Shown here piece after piece: positions 37,010 through 47,429 of a stretch of DNA of 64,000 nucleotides. Numbering within the stretch: the first letter of the stretch is position 1; every line of letters begins with the position of its first letter. A program made the translations under genes and the position numbers. Below the pieces are notes generated by a model. The model was not told where the DNA came from and did not search any database. It saw only the letters and a list, made by a program, of their open reading frames with translations. Source of the DNA: Flavobacteriales bacterium (GTDB taxonomy: Bacteria > Bacteroidota > Bacteroidia > NS11-12g > UBA9320); contig JACJZU010000004.1 in assembly GCA_020635435.1 (NCBI GenBank), positions 62,001-126,000 of the forward strand, read 5' to 3'.

Positions 37010-39787
37010 ATGAGAAATCGAACCTTTCTTCTCGTTCTGGCGTGCATTTTCCTGAGTTCACTGAGCATAGCACAGGATGCGGCCCAATTCTTCAGCAACA
37101 AAGATTACCAAAGAGCGGCACTTGCCTATGAACGGGGGGTGAAGTCGAACCCGGCCGATTACCTCAAACTGGCCAAATGCTATTTTGCCTTACAGGAATT
37201 CGACAAATCCATCGATTGTTTGAATAAGTACAAAAGCGAGTACAGCTCGGCGGACAAGACGCTGGCTGATAAGTGGCTGGCCTTGCTGCAACGTGAAGAT
37301 GAGCGGGTGAAAGTGGAGAATCTCGGGTCGAATATCAATACGTCGGGTAATGAATTCCTTCCGCGGATCATGCAGGATGGTAAAACGCTGTATTTCCTTG
37401 CCGCTAACCGGGCTGGGGGAGTTGGGGGTGAGGATATCTGGTATTCCACACAGGAATCGGACGGATCCTGGTCCAAACCCGTGAATTTTACCAAATTGAA
37501 TACAAGTTCGCATGAGGGTATTCTGGCCATTTCGCCGGATGAGAACGTGGCGATCGTTTTTGGCAATTACCAGGGATCCTTTGGAGGTGGAGATCTGTTC
37601 TATTCGGTTAGGAAGGATGACAACTGGACGCCTCCCTGTAATTTGGGTGGAACGATTAATACATCCAAGTGGGAGAGTCTGGCCTGTATCGGAATAGACG
37701 GGAAAACCATGATCTATTGTACGGACAAAGGCGATGGCCGGGGTAGCGACCTTTGGGTGACTTTTCTGAGTGAAGATGGCTGGAGCACACCTAAAAATCT
37801 GGGAACAACGGTAAACTCCTCGGATCAGGAGAAATTTCCATTCCTCTCTGCCGATGGTAAGACGCTATACTTCTCCTCAAACGGGCATTTTGGATTTGGG
37901 GGTTACGACGTATTCATGACACGGAGATTGGATGACAGTTGGACCAAATGGACAGAGCCGGTGAATTTGGGAAAGTTCATCAATACACTGGAGGATGATG
38001 CGGATCTCTCCATTCCTGCCAGCGGGAAAAAGGCCTACATCGTTCGGGACGGAATGGCCGATGGTTACGGGAAAGACGATATCTATGAGTTCCTGATGCC
38101 TTTTAACATGCGTCCGGAGCAGTTGTTCAAACTGTATGGTAAAGTGTATAACGAGAAGGATACCGGGGTGCAGGTGAATATCCGGTTCGTAGACATGGTC
38201 ACGAAGGAGGACGTTACCAAGGTTACAAGCAGTGGGGTGGACGGGAGTTACCTTGCCGCTTTGCCGCTCAATCGCAAGTATCTTGCGGTGATCGATATGA
38301 AGGGGTATTTGTACTATTCGGAAGAGATCGATCTCACGGATCCGGCTAAATACCGAAAATCCACCAATTTCCAGGAAAAGATCAAAGAGCAGAAAACCAG
38401 CTTAAACCAGCTGAAAGCGGAACTTGATCGGTTGAACAGACAAATTGAATCACTGAATCAGTCCAGTAGTCCGGAGGTAAACAAAGTATTTGAAGATTAT
38501 GAGAAAACGTTAAAGCAATACAGAAGCACGTTAGACGAGATCGATGCGCTCGTTTATCGCGCCAAGTATAATTGGATGACAGAGGAAAGCGGGGACTTGA
38601 GTTTGGAGAAGGACTTTCACATTCAGACCGCCAAGATCGGGGCCAAGTTTGAACTGAAGAACATTTTCTTCGATCTGGGTAAAGCAACGTTACGGGAAGA
38701 ATCGAAGGTGGAACTCGACAAACTCTACGAGATCATGAAGAACAGTGATATCGTGATCGAGTTGGGAGGGCACACAGACAGCATTGGTTCCGACGAGGCC
38801 AATCTGAAATTGAGTCAGGATCGCGTGAATTCAGTTAAAAGCTACTTAACGGGAAAAGGAATTCCTGATAAGCGTATGAATGCAGTTGGGTACGGTGAGC
38901 GCGAACCAGTTGCTTCAAACAGCACGGAACAAGGCCGACAGCTAAATCGCCGAGTGGAGGTTAAGATCCTCCGACTGGTCGCTGATCCGGAGGGAAGCGA
39001 TGTGGTCACGGAATCCGACAAGAAGAAGAAACCCCAGGAGGTTGTTGTGGTAGAGCAGGAGAAAGGCGATATGCTTCCAATCCTACAGGCAGCGGCACGC
39101 AAAGGAGGGCTCCCCTCGGGCAGCACCTGTAACAATGTTGATTTCTACAGTAAATGGAATTGGGAAACACCAATTCCTGTGGTTAAGTCGGATACCGGTG
39201 GTGGTTTGTGGAATTTTGACGATACGCCTATCGATCGGAAGAACAATGTTTTCAAGGCCTTCAATTTGAGTCTCATCAATTTCGCATATAAAGATCCGTA
39301 CCTGTATATTGGAGGTTATGAGGCCAGTAATGGGGTAAGCATGACCCTTGTGGATGAAGATCTGAACGAAAGTTCATTGGAATATTTTTACTCAAATGCC
39401 GAGGGAATAGGAATGGGCTTTGGTTTCAGTCATTTGCGCATGTTCCAAACCAAGCCTTTGATCAAGTTTCCTTTGAATTATATGGCAGGAATTGAGGCCA
39501 AGGCATTCACGCTGGACAGTATGGCTCGCCGGGAAGGTCAGGAGTTGATGTGGCATGCCAATGTACCTCTGGGATTACGCTTTGTATTGCCCGTTCAGGA
39601 ATCGCTGATCGTTGCGCCGGAATTCATTTGGAGTCTGGGTATTGCACGAAGCAAGGATTATTTGGAGAAAATGGGTCATATACGGCTTGGGGGTAACGTC
39701 CGTTGGAAATTTGTGCACGCCGGTCTGCATATAGTCGCAGGTAAGAATGTTGGATTCCTGGGGTACCGACTCGGTGTTTCATTTTAA
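37010..39787 (+). CDS. PorE-like OmpA-family protein (TPR, PD40 propeller, OmpA domain) with C-terminal barrel-like region
   Basis: A 925-residue envelope protein; ATG 37010 (MRNRTFLLVLACIFLSSLSIAQ) gives the signal peptide, since the upstream part of the frame lies over the gapA terminator. Domains in order: TPR-like 22-100; five PD40/WD40-type beta-propeller blades about 110-370 (GKTLYFLAANRAGGVGGEDIWYS, GKTLYFSSNGHFGFGGYDVFM); carboxypeptidase-regulatory-like 385-450; coiled coil 460-530; OmpA_C peptidoglycan-binding domain 550-665 with LGGHTDSIGSDEANLKLSQDRVNSVKSYL. This order matches PorE/SprE-associated T9SS proteins. The last ~230 residues (ending GFLGYRLGVSF) look like amphipathic strands of an outer-membrane barrel, which is unusual. 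Confidence 0.82.
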   Translation: MRNRTFLLVLACIFLSSLSIAQDAAQFFSNKDYQRAALAYERGVKSNPADYLKLAKCYFALQEFDKSIDCLNKYKSEYSSADKTLADKWLALLQREDERVKVENLGSNINTSGNEFLPRIMQDGKTLYFLAANRAGGVGGEDIWYSTQESDGSWSKPVNFTKLNTSSHEGILAISPDENVAIVFGNYQGSFGGGDLFYSVRKDDNWTPPCNLGGTINTSKWESLACIGIDGKTMIYCTDKGDGRGSDLWVTFLSEDGWSTPKNLGTTVNSSDQEKFPFLSADGKTLYFSSNGHFGFGGYDVFMTRRLDDSWTKWTEPVNLGKFINTLEDDADLSIPASGKKAYIVRDGMADGYGKDDIYEFLMPFNMRPEQLFKLYGKVYNEKDTGVQVNIRFVDMVTKEDVTKVTSSGVDGSYLAALPLNRKYLAVIDMKGYLYYSEEIDLTDPAKYRKSTNFQEKIKEQKTSLNQLKAELDRLNRQIESLNQSSSPEVNKVFEDYEKTLKQYRSTLDEIDALVYRAKYNWMTEESGDLSLEKDFHIQTAKIGAKFELKNIFFDLGKATLREESKVELDKLYEIMKNSDIVIELGGHTDSIGSDEANLKLSQDRVNSVKSYLTGKGIPDKRMNAVGYGEREPVASNSTEQGRQLNRRVEVKILRLVADPEGSDVVTESDKKKKPQEVVVVEQEKGDMLPILQAAARKGGLPSGSTCNNVDFYSKWNWETPIPVVKSDTGGGLWNFDDTPIDRKNNVFKAFNLSLINFAYKDPYLYIGGYEASNGVSMTLVDEDLNESSLEYFYSNAEGIGMGFGFSHLRMFQTKPLIKFPLNYMAGIEAKAFTLDSMARREGQELMWHANVPLGLRFVLPVQESLIVAPEFIWSLGIARSKDYLEKMGHIRLGGNVRWKFVHAGLHIVAGKNVGFLGYRLGVSF

Positions 39788-39838
39788 TTGGACCGAAGTA
39801 CATACATAGCAGGATAGTTTTATTTTCGGGGTTCGAAC

Positions 39839-41086
39839 ATGTTAGAGATCCTCCGAAAGTTAGGTCCGGGCCTTTTATATGCCGGTGCGGCCATTGGTGT
39901 TTCGCATATCGTCCAATCGACGCGGGCCGGTGCTGAATATGGTTATGTTCTTATTCTGGGGATTCTGTTTGCACACCTATTCAAGTATCCTTTCTTTGAA
40001 CTCGGGCCGCGCTATGCCGCATTGAAGGGTGAAAGTCTCATTCAAGCCTACCTCCGATTAGGGCGTTGGGCGGTATGGATCGTTTTGATCCTTACCGTGA
40101 GCACTATGTTCACCATACAGGCTGCAGTAACAGTCGTTACAGCCGGTATTGCTCTTAAGATCACAGGGCTTTCCTGGTCTCCCTGGGTGATGAGCACCTT
40201 TCTGCTGGTACTGTGTGCGCTCATTCTGTACATTGGCAAATTCAATGTACTCAACGAACTCATGAAGGTGATCATGATCGTTTTGGCAATTACCACAGTA
40301 GTTGCTGCTGTTACGTCTTTCTTCATTGAACGTGAGGTTCAACTCGAGGCGCAACGTTTCTTTAGTTTGCAAGATCCGCAGGATGCCTCTTTTCTGATCG
40401 CATTCCTGGGTTGGATGCCGGCGCCTTTGGATATTGCCATTTGGCATTCGCTTTGGGTCGTAGCGAACCGAAGGATCCGAAATTCGGAGATACCATTTCG
40501 ACAAGAAATGACTGATTTCAGAGTAGGCTTCTATGGAACTGCATTTCTCGCCCTGTGCTTTCTTTTGCTGGGTGCCAATGTGATCTATGGCAGTGGCATT
40601 GAACTATCTGCAAACGGAGTGGTCTACGCCGGACAATTGATCGATATTTATACGACGAGCATTGGGTCCTGGAGCTATTTCGTCATAGCTATAGCCGCGT
40701 TCACGACCATGTTCAGCACCACACTTACTTGTTTAGATGGTTCGCCGAGGGTGATCACCGAGATCTTGCGGGGGCATCTATCCGAGAAAGATAACCCACA
40801 AGTCGTTCTTCAGAAGAGAAATATGCACTTCACCATCATGATCTTGCTTACGATCGGGGTGGCGGTCCTGCTCTCGGTATTTGTGTCCAGCATGAAGCAA
40901 ATGGTGACGATCGCTACTTCGATTTCGTTTTTAACAGCACCGATATTGGCCTATTTATCCATCCGGGTTGCACGAACGGAATTAACCGAAAGACCCTGGT
41001 CGCGTAAGTTGGAATATCTGGCATGGCTCGGTTTGTTCTTTCTGATCGTTTTGGGTGCCTACTATCTCCGAATCCTTATTGGGTAG
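39839..41086 (+). CDS. Nramp-family metal transporter, non-canonical metal site
   Basis: A 415-residue integral membrane protein with about eleven hydrophobic helices and the LeuT-type fold of Nramp proteins. Canonical Nramp transporters carry DPGN in helix 1 and MPH in helix 6 to bind Mn or Fe. Here helix 1 reads LGPGLLYAGAAIGVSHIVQSTRAGAEYG, with the Asp-Pro-Gly-Asn motif absent, and helix 6 reads FLGWMPAPLDIAIW, with Met-Pro kept but no His. This is the arrangement of the Nramp-related group, some of which move Mg. Substrate therefore uncertain. It follows the PorE-like gene by 51 bases. Confidence 0.85.
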   Translation: MLEILRKLGPGLLYAGAAIGVSHIVQSTRAGAEYGYVLILGILFAHLFKYPFFELGPRYAALKGESLIQAYLRLGRWAVWIVLILTVSTMFTIQAAVTVVTAGIALKITGLSWSPWVMSTFLLVLCALILYIGKFNVLNELMKVIMIVLAITTVVAAVTSFFIEREVQLEAQRFFSLQDPQDASFLIAFLGWMPAPLDIAIWHSLWVVANRRIRNSEIPFRQEMTDFRVGFYGTAFLALCFLLLGANVIYGSGIELSANGVVYAGQLIDIYTTSIGSWSYFVIAIAAFTTMFSTTLTCLDGSPRVITEILRGHLSEKDNPQVVLQKRNMHFTIMILLTIGVAVLLSVFVSSMKQMVTIATSISFLTAPILAYLSIRVARTELTERPWSRKLEYLAWLGLFFLIVLGAYYLRILIG

Positions 41087-41266
41087 ATCCCGTCTTTGGA
41101 TAATCGGGTAGCCCAATGAACATAGCTCCGGTCGTTTTTGCCGGTTTCACGGAGGGCATATTGCTAAATATTGGTTAATTTTAACGTTTGCAAAACTGAT
41201 CAGGAGTATTGAACTGCAAATGAGCAAAGGTTGTAGTTCGATTGCTCAACCGAATTTCAGACCGAT

Positions 41267-41836
41267 ATGAGTACCACACCAATACCTCCTGAAAAGGGGC
41301 GCATTTTGATCTCAGAACCATTTCTGGCAGATCCGAATTTTATGCGTTCTGTGGTTTTGCTTACAGAACATAACGAAGAGGGAACCGTGGGCTTTGTATT
41401 GAATCATGCGCTTGAACTCAGCCTGGCCGATGTAGTGGCAGATGTTACCATGCCCGACATCCCACTGATCAAAGGTGGACCGGTTGAACTGAATACAATT
41501 CATTTCATCCATGTTCTGGGTTCTGAAATTGGAGAATCGATGCCCATCAAACCGGGTTTGTGGTGGGGTGGAAATTTTGAGGATGCCATGGACCATATTC
41601 GCCGTGATCCGGACATGGTTCGCAACTTCAAATTCTTTTTGGGTTATTCCGGTTGGTCTCCGGGACAACTCGATGAGGAGTTGGAACGTGATTCCTGGAT
41701 CGTGAGCAGTATTGCCCCGAGTGAGGCGCTTTCGCCGGTTCTGGAAAGTCAACAGTTGTGGAAGAAGGCCATGAGCAGACTCGGAGGGGAATTCCGCATT
41801 TTGAGCAATTCGCCCCTTGATCCACAATGGAATTAG
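41267..41836 (+). CDS. YqgE/AlgH family protein
   Basis: A 189-residue protein matching the UPF0301/YqgE family: GRILISEPFLADPNFMRSVVLLTEHNEEGTVGFVLNHALE, IPLIKGGPVELNTIHFIH, and LGYSGWSPGQLDEELERDSW. Structures of members show a compact alpha/beta fold; the biochemical role is unknown despite the old AlgH name. It stands alone on the plus strand, with 180 bases upstream holding no recognised element, and its stop overlaps that of the convergent metallopeptidase-like gene by 4 bases. Confidence 0.92.
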   Translation: MSTTPIPPEKGRILISEPFLADPNFMRSVVLLTEHNEEGTVGFVLNHALELSLADVVADVTMPDIPLIKGGPVELNTIHFIHVLGSEIGESMPIKPGLWWGGNFEDAMDHIRRDPDMVRNFKFFLGYSGWSPGQLDEELERDSWIVSSIAPSEALSPVLESQQLWKKAMSRLGGEFRILSNSPLDPQWN

Positions 41837-43473
41837 GGCAGATAGAGGATACGCATGATCCGTTCCACAGGCCTGGAACCGGCCTCTGCAATACCCAAAA
41901 CCTTTAGCCAATACATGGAAGCTTTCCCTCCAAGGTACTCAGCAGGCAAGCGGATCATAGAACCGATTTCCCTTCCGGAGTGAATGACCCTGCCGTTCAG
42001 ATCGATCAGATCCCAGTTTATGTATTGAATATCAGTTAATTCCAGCAAGCAATCCGTTCCATGCAGGATGCGGGTTCGGTTCGATTCAAATTGAGCCGGA
42101 GCAGTGAATGCAGGATCCAGAAATCCGCAATCCAATAGAATGCTTGTGGGTATGTTCAAGCCCATTTGCTCGCACAGCCAGATCAGCCTTGCAGCTTGAG
42201 TTTGTGTACTTCCATTCGGGATCAAAAGAGGCAGAAAGTTCAGAAGGACGCGATCGACCGTTTCGAATCCCGATTGATGCGCATATTCCAGGAAAAATCC
42301 AGTCCAACTTTCTCGCAAACAGCGCTCGTCGCTAGTCGGGCAATATGCGAAGTGATTGCGAGCCGTATATCCCGACCAAAAAGGATTATGGGCATCCCAA
42401 CTAAAGACCTTCCGGCTTGTGTTCCCATTCAGAAGATAGCTGTAACTCAGCGCAAAATAGTCGGCAATTGCCTCCTCCATGATCCTGCGTTCAGTTCCTT
42501 GATAGGAGTATGGGTTCAGTTGATGTATGAGTGCATGACAGAACTCATGGATTATCACCTGAGCATCCTCTGCATCATCCACTCCACCTACACCAAACTG
42601 TATGGAGGGCGGATCTGCAAAGGGGTCGAAGGCACTGCGATCGGCACCCGCCAATGCATGGGGGTCTATCTGAATTAGATCGATGCTGTCCTTGAACCCG
42701 ATCGAACGCAAATGCTGAACAAATCTTGAGATATGATACAGTACCTGAACGCACTCAAATTCCGGTTGCGACCGATCGGCAGACAAACTATCGATCCGCA
42801 GTATATCTGTTGAATAGGCCGGTGGAGATCGGTCTTTGAACTGGAGATAATAGGGTAGCTGGTCAATCTCAATGTTTACCTCCTTCATTTCATTCTGAAG
42901 TTCCGGATACATGGCATCGTTCCGATCGGTATAAACTTCACCGTAAGATGTTCCAGAACTATGGATCGGATTCGGATTGAACACATAAGCGCGCCTGGTT
43001 AGATGGTTTTGATAGCGCAAAGAATTGGCGATGAGCACGGTCCGCCCCTGCATATCCCTGAATTCCAGATGACCTGCTCCGGTTTGGTTGTTAAAGACAT
43101 AGCGCTTATCAACGAGTTCAAAGGAGTTGCTGACCTGAACGAAAAATCGATCTTCATGGATGATATCTGTTTCCACGGTTGATCCTACCTCTCTTTTGGG
43201 AAGTATGGCATCCCGGAGCAGAGTATCGTTCAGGTGATGGAATAGTATTCCGGCATTCCAGATCGGGATGTTTCTGAAGTACAATTGGTAGAAATAATGT
43301 GTTCCCGATAAAGCTGGGCTGTTCCAGATCGGATCGAGGTGCATGCCTGCGGGCAGATCCAGATTTTCGATATACTGTTTGCAAGGAAAACATCCGCCGA
43401 AATCTGTCCGACCTTTTCCAAGGCCAAATTCCGGCAAGACCAAAAAGCAAATGATCACCAATCCGTAGTGCAT
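41833..43473 (-). CDS. Secreted gluzincin-like metallopeptidase, probable T9SS cargo
   Basis: A 546-residue exported protein with signal peptide MHYGLVIICFLVLPEFGLG. The region about residues 310-350 contains HEFCHALIH (HExxH) followed 20-odd residues later by EEAIADYFA, the zinc site of M4/M36 gluzincins: two His plus the distal Glu. The N-terminal 300 residues carry FTP-like pro-region features (VSNSFELVDKRYVFNNQTG). The last ~85 residues (CLLELTDIQYINWDLIDLNGRVIHSG ... SMYWLKVL) resemble a T9SS sorting domain, though without the YPNP motif. Activity and substrate are unproven. It is convergent with YqgE and 68 bases downstream of galE. Confidence 0.68.
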   Translation of the reverse strand: MHYGLVIICFLVLPEFGLGKGRTDFGGCFPCKQYIENLDLPAGMHLDPIWNSPALSGTHYFYQLYFRNIPIWNAGILFHHLNDTLLRDAILPKREVGSTVETDIIHEDRFFVQVSNSFELVDKRYVFNNQTGAGHLEFRDMQGRTVLIANSLRYQNHLTRRAYVFNPNPIHSSGTSYGEVYTDRNDAMYPELQNEMKEVNIEIDQLPYYLQFKDRSPPAYSTDILRIDSLSADRSQPEFECVQVLYHISRFVQHLRSIGFKDSIDLIQIDPHALAGADRSAFDPFADPPSIQFGVGGVDDAEDAQVIIHEFCHALIHQLNPYSYQGTERRIMEEAIADYFALSYSYLLNGNTSRKVFSWDAHNPFWSGYTARNHFAYCPTSDERCLRESWTGFFLEYAHQSGFETVDRVLLNFLPLLIPNGSTQTQAARLIWLCEQMGLNIPTSILLDCGFLDPAFTAPAQFESNRTRILHGTDCLLELTDIQYINWDLIDLNGRVIHSGREIGSMIRLPAEYLGGKASMYWLKVLGIAEAGSRPVERIMRILYLP

Positions 43474-43541
43474 GGAGCGAAATTGCGCAATCAGGCGATC
43501 TCAGAAATTCGCCGGGATAAAAAACTGCGACGTTGGGGGAT

Positions 43542-44555
43542 TTAGAGTGATCGCTGCCAATTCCAGGCACTGCGCATCATATCTTCCAGTCCTAGTTCGG
43601 CTTTCCAACCGAGGATATCTTCAGCTTTTCTGGTGTCGGCCCAGATCTGCACCACATCGCCGGCCCTTCGTTCACCAAACCGATAATTCAGTTTCAAGCC
43701 ATTCACTCGTTCAAAGCACTGCACAACTTCCAGCACGCTGTTCCCGTTGCCCGTACCAAGGTTAAATACCTCAAAATCAGCCATGTCGGAATCATTGAAT
43801 CGTTCTAATGCCTTCACATGCGCTTTGGCCAGATCCACCACATGTATGTAATCGCGGATGCAGGTTCCATCGGGCGTAGGGTAGTTATCGCCATAAATGG
43901 TGAGTTGCTCCCGGATACCTGCTGCAGTTTGTGTGATATAGGGAATCAGATTATTTGGAACACCCAGGGGTAATTCCCCTATGAGAGCGGACTCATGCGC
44001 GCCAACAGGATTGAAATAGCGCAGACTCACGACCCGAACGGCGCCGGTCAGAGATTCATCGCGGAGCATATCCTCACAGATAATCTTCGTATTCCCATAG
44101 GGAGAGGCTGCTCTGGCGATTGGAATGTCCTCGTGGACCGGCGAAAGATCCGTATCTCCGTATACCGTACAACTGGAGCTGAAAACGATATTCTTCACTC
44201 CGGCCTTTGCCATGCACTCAAGCAATGTGATCAGTCCGGCTACATTGTTACGGTAATACTTCAACGGTTGCTGCACCGATTCTCCTACCGCTTTAAATGC
44301 TGCGAAATGTATCACAGCGCGGATGTCGGTATGTGTTTTGAACAACGCATCAATATCAGCTGCGTTGGTTACATCGCCTTCCACAAACTCAGGTTTTTGG
44401 TTGGTAATGGAAGCGATACGATCTAGTACGGAACGGTAGGAATTATTCAAATTGTCGATGATGATCGGTTGATAACCCAGGTTTATGAGTTCAACAACTG
44501 TATGTGAACCAATATAGCCCAAACCTCCGGTTACCAATATCTTTTCTCTTCTCAT
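43542..44555 (-). CDS. galE: UDP-glucose 4-epimerase (GalE)
   Basis: A 337-residue extended short-chain dehydrogenase. NAD-binding [14 protein letters not shown] and the catalytic SSSCTVYG plus YGNTK (Tyr-xxx-Lys) motifs, together with [17 protein letters not shown] and the C-terminal FGERRAGDV, identify UDP-glucose/UDP-galactose 4-epimerase. It overlaps the acetyltransferase gene by 4 bases (ATGA) and is the last gene of the five-gene nucleotide-sugar operon, so it may act on UDP-sugars of a surface polysaccharide as well as in galactose use. Confidence 0.94.
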   Translation of the reverse strand: MRREKILVTGGLGYIGSHTVVELINLGYQPIIIDNLNNSYRSVLDRIASITNQKPEFVEGDVTNAADIDALFKTHTDIRAVIHFAAFKAVGESVQQPLKYYRNNVAGLITLLECMAKAGVKNIVFSSSCTVYGDTDLSPVHEDIPIARAASPYGNTKIICEDMLRDESLTGAVRVVSLRYFNPVGAHESALIGELPLGVPNNLIPYITQTAAGIREQLTIYGDNYPTPDGTCIRDYIHVVDLAKAHVKALERFNDSDMADFEVFNLGTGNGNSVLEVVQCFERVNGLKLNYRFGERRAGDVVQIWADTRKAEDILGWKAELGLEDMMRSAWNWQRSL

Positions 44556-45139
44556 GCGATTCGAACTACCCGACCATTTTTCAATTCGTAAAGCTGACCG
44601 GTTTCAAGACATCGGGCCTTTCCGGTTTCATCGAAATGCAAACGTGAACCGTATTCGCTCATCCAGCCGATCTGTCGGGCCGGGTTGCCCACAACGAGAG
44701 CGTAATCCGGCACATTGGAAGTCACTACTGCACCGGCTCCAATAAAGGCATAGGCGCCTATGTAGTTTCCGCATACGATCGTGGCGTTGGCGCCAATGGT
44801 GGCACCTTTGCCAACATGTGTTTCTACGTACGCAGTGCGTCGGTTCACCGCACTGCGCGGATTGGTCACATTCGTGAATACCATTGAAGGGCCGAGGAAC
44901 ACATCATCATCGCAGATCACACCGGAATAAATACTCACATTATTCTGAACCTTCACACGGTTACCGAGACGAACGTCAGATGCCACAAAAACATTCTGAC
45001 CAAGGTTGCAATCGTGCCCGATCACTGCACCGGACATGATGTGGCAGAAGTGCCAAATACGGGTGTCGTGGCCTACACTGGCTCCATCATCAACATAGCT
45101 GGATTCATGGATGAATGGCTGAAACCTTTCCTCGTTCAT
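44552..45139 (-). CDS. WbpD/WlbB-type N-acetyltransferase (left-handed beta-helix)
   Basis: A 195-residue protein made of hexapeptide repeats ([45 protein letters not shown]), the left-handed beta-helix of acetyltransferases. The motif set and the context (aminotransferase, UDP-sugar dehydrogenase) resemble WbpD/WlbB, which acetylate UDP-2-acetamido-3-amino-glucuronate. A 4-base overlap links it to both neighbours. Substrate assignment is inference. Confidence 0.85.
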   Translation of the reverse strand: MNEERFQPFIHESSYVDDGASVGHDTRIWHFCHIMSGAVIGHDCNLGQNVFVASDVRLGNRVKVQNNVSIYSGVICDDDVFLGPSMVFTNVTNPRSAVNRRTAYVETHVGKGATIGANATIVCGNYIGAYAFIGAGAVVTSNVPDYALVVGNPARQIGWMSEYGSRLHFDETGKARCLETGQLYELKNGRVVRIA

Positions 45140-46119
45140 TTCTTTTCAAACTCTCTTGGATAAGCGTATTTATAGAGATCTTCCTGTGGCAGAGATCTGA
45201 AGTATTCGTACGTGATCCTCAAACCTTCTTCCCGGCTTACTTTAGGTTCCCAGTTGAGAATTTCCCTTGCCCGGGTGATGTCGGGCTGTCGCTGCTTTGG
45301 GTCGTCTTTGGGCAGCGGTTTGTAAACGATCTTTTGATCAGTTCCCGTGAGGGCTATGATCTCCTCAGCAAAATCGCGTATGCTGATCTCGTCGGGATTT
45401 CCAATATTGACCGGGAACACATAATCGCTCATGAGCAATCGGTAGATCCCTTCGACCAGATCATCTACGTAACAGAATGAGCGGGTTTGGCTGCCATCGC
45501 CAAAAACGGTGAGATCTTCACCCCGCAATGCCTGTCCGATGAAAGCAGGCAGGGCTCTGCCATCGTTCAGCCGCATTCGGGGCCCGTATGTGTTGAAAAT
45601 GCGCACGATCCGCGTTTCAAGCCCGTGATAGGTATGGTAACCCATGGTCATGGCTTCCTGAAAGCGCTTTGCTTCATCATACACACCGCGTGGCCCGATG
45701 GGGTTAACATTCCCCCAGTAATCTTCCGTTTGTGGATGCACCAGCGGATCGCCGTACACTTCCGATGTGCTTGCTACCAGAATCCGTGCTTTTTTGGCCA
45801 TGGCAAGTCCCAGGCAATTATGTGTACCCAAAGACCCCACTTTGAGGGTTTGTATGGGTATCTTCAGATAATCGATCGGACTTGCCGGACTGGCAAAATG
45901 GAGTATGTAATCCAATTCGCCCGGAACGTGGATGAATTTACTCACATCGTGGTGGTAGAATTCGAATTGTTCCAGTTTGAACAGGTGCTCAATATTGCGG
46001 AGGTCGCCGGTTATGAGGTTGTCCATGGCGATCACATGAAAGCCCTCACGTATGAATCGGTCGCAGAGGTGCGAACCGAGAAAACCGGCTCCGCCTGTTA
46101 TCAGTACTTTCTTTTTCAA
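45136..46119 (-). CDS. UDP-glucuronate decarboxylase-like SDR (UXS)
   Basis: A 327-residue SDR starting with TTG at 46119. The TTG overlaps the ugd stop as TTGA, and no ATG precedes the conserved [21 protein letters not shown]; the open frame further upstream lies inside ugd. Visible motifs: GGAGFLGSH for [13 protein letters not shown], and [11 protein letters not shown] (Tyr-xxx-Lys), with [10 protein letters not shown] near the substrate site, typical of UDP-xylose synthases. It converts UDP-glucuronate made by Ugd to UDP-xylose or a 4-keto intermediate. Overlaps the acetyltransferase gene by 4 bases. Confidence 0.9.
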   Translation of the reverse strand: MKKKVLITGGAGFLGSHLCDRFIREGFHVIAMDNLITGDLRNIEHLFKLEQFEFYHHDVSKFIHVPGELDYILHFASPASPIDYLKIPIQTLKVGSLGTHNCLGLAMAKKARILVASTSEVYGDPLVHPQTEDYWGNVNPIGPRGVYDEAKRFQEAMTMGYHTYHGLETRIVRIFNTYGPRMRLNDGRALPAFIGQALRGEDLTVFGDGSQTRSFCYVDDLVEGIYRLLMSDYVFPVNIGNPDEISIRDFAEEIIALTGTDQKIVYKPLPKDDPKQRQPDITRAREILNWEPKVSREEGLRITYEYFRSLPQEDLYKYAYPREFEKK

Positions 46120-47429
46120 GGTTTTACGTCTTTTCGTCCGATCGAATAATAGATGTAGCCAAGTTCTTCCATTTTGGTCAAGTCGAAAACATTTCTCCCA
46201 TCGAAGATACAAACTTCACCAAGGTGCTCGCTTATCCGTTCAAAGTTCGGATTGCGGAACTCGCTCCATTCCGTGGCGATCACGAGTGCGTCGGCTCCTT
46301 CCAGGGCATCGTACATATTGTTTGTGAACTCGATCTTATCTCCGATCACTTCTCTCACGTTGCTCATGGCTTCCGGATCGAATGCTTTCACTGTAGCGCC
46401 CGCCGCCAACAGTTCATCGATCAGATAGAGGGCCGGGGCTTCACGGATGTCGTCGGTATTGGGTTTGAAGGCCAATCCCCACAGTGCGAGTTTTTTGCCT
46501 TTGAGGTTGTTGTTGAAGTGTTTTTTGATCTTGGGCATGAGGTAGATCTTCTGATCTTCATTCACTTCTTCAACGGCATTGAGGATCCGGAAATCGTAAG
46601 CTTCTTCGCGGGCACTTTTAATGAGTGCCTTCACATCCTTGGGAAAACAGCTCCCACCATATCCGATGCCGGGAAACAGGAAGCGCTTTCCGATTCGGTT
46701 ATCGGCACCGATCCCTCTGCGTACCATGTCCACGTCGGCTCCGGTCAATTCACAAACGCGGGCAATCTCATTCATGAAGGAAATTTTGGTTGCCAGGAAC
46801 GAATTCGCTGCGTATTTGGTAAGCTCAGCGGATCTTTCATCCATGAAAATGATCGGATTGCCCTGTCGTACATATGGGCCATACAATTCTTCCATGAGTT
46901 TTTGAGCACGTGGTGAGGATGTTCCCACCACTACCCGGTCGGGTTTCATGAAATCATCAACCGCAACACCTTCCCGTAAAAATTCCGGATTTGAAACTAC
47001 ATCGAATTCGCCTTTGTAATTGGCCGCGATCGCATTTTTGACTTTTTCAGCCGTTCCCACAGGTACGGTACTCTTATCTACGATCACTTTGTAATCTTTC
47101 ATGATCTTACCGAGTTGATCGGCCACACCGAGTACGTAGCGCAGATCGGCACTTCCGTCTTCACCGGGAGGGGTTGGTAGGGCAAGAAAAATGATGCTCA
47201 CTTCATCGATCACATCTTCGATGCGGGTAGTAAAAAACAGACGGCCTTCTTTGCGGTTACGTTGAAAGAGCACTTCAAGACCCGGTTCGTAGATCGTGAT
47301 CTCTCCGTTTTGTAGTTTGGACACCTTGCGTTCGTCTATATCTACGCAGGTTACTTTGTTTCCGGTTTCCGCGAAACATGTTCCGCTCACCAAACCGACA
47401 TAGCCGGTACCAATTACGGCAATCTTCAT
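46116..47429 (-). CDS. ugd: UDP-glucose/UDP-N-acetylglucosamine 6-dehydrogenase
   Basis: A 437-residue UDP-sugar 6-dehydrogenase. The N-terminal NAD site [18 protein letters not shown], the central [12 protein letters not shown], and the catalytic Cys in [11 protein letters not shown] are intact. It oxidises UDP-glucose (or UDP-GlcNAc/GlcNAc-type sugars) to the uronic acid. The aminotransferase gene upstream overlaps it by 4 bases and UXS follows by a TTGA overlap. The exact sugar cannot be told from sequence alone; a WbpA-like role is possible because of the aminotransferase and WbpD-like partners. Confidence 0.9.
   Translation of the reverse strand: MKIAVIGTGYVGLVSGTCFAETGNKVTCVDIDERKVSKLQNGEITIYEPGLEVLFQRNRKEGRLFFTTRIEDVIDEVSIIFLALPTPPGEDGSADLRYVLGVADQLGKIMKDYKVIVDKSTVPVGTAEKVKNAIAANYKGEFDVVSNPEFLREGVAVDDFMKPDRVVVGTSSPRAQKLMEELYGPYVRQGNPIIFMDERSAELTKYAANSFLATKISFMNEIARVCELTGADVDMVRRGIGADNRIGKRFLFPGIGYGGSCFPKDVKALIKSAREEAYDFRILNAVEEVNEDQKIYLMPKIKKHFNNNLKGKKLALWGLAFKPNTDDIREAPALYLIDELLAAGATVKAFDPEAMSNVREVIGDKIEFTNNMYDALEGADALVIATEWSEFRNPNFERISEHLGEVCIFDGRNVFDLTKMEELGYIYYSIGRKDVKP

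Noticed and set aside
45487..46149. A 220-codon plus-strand open frame opposite UXS
   Set aside because: It is a shadow of the UXS gene, with no signal or domain; the minus-strand gene is well supported.
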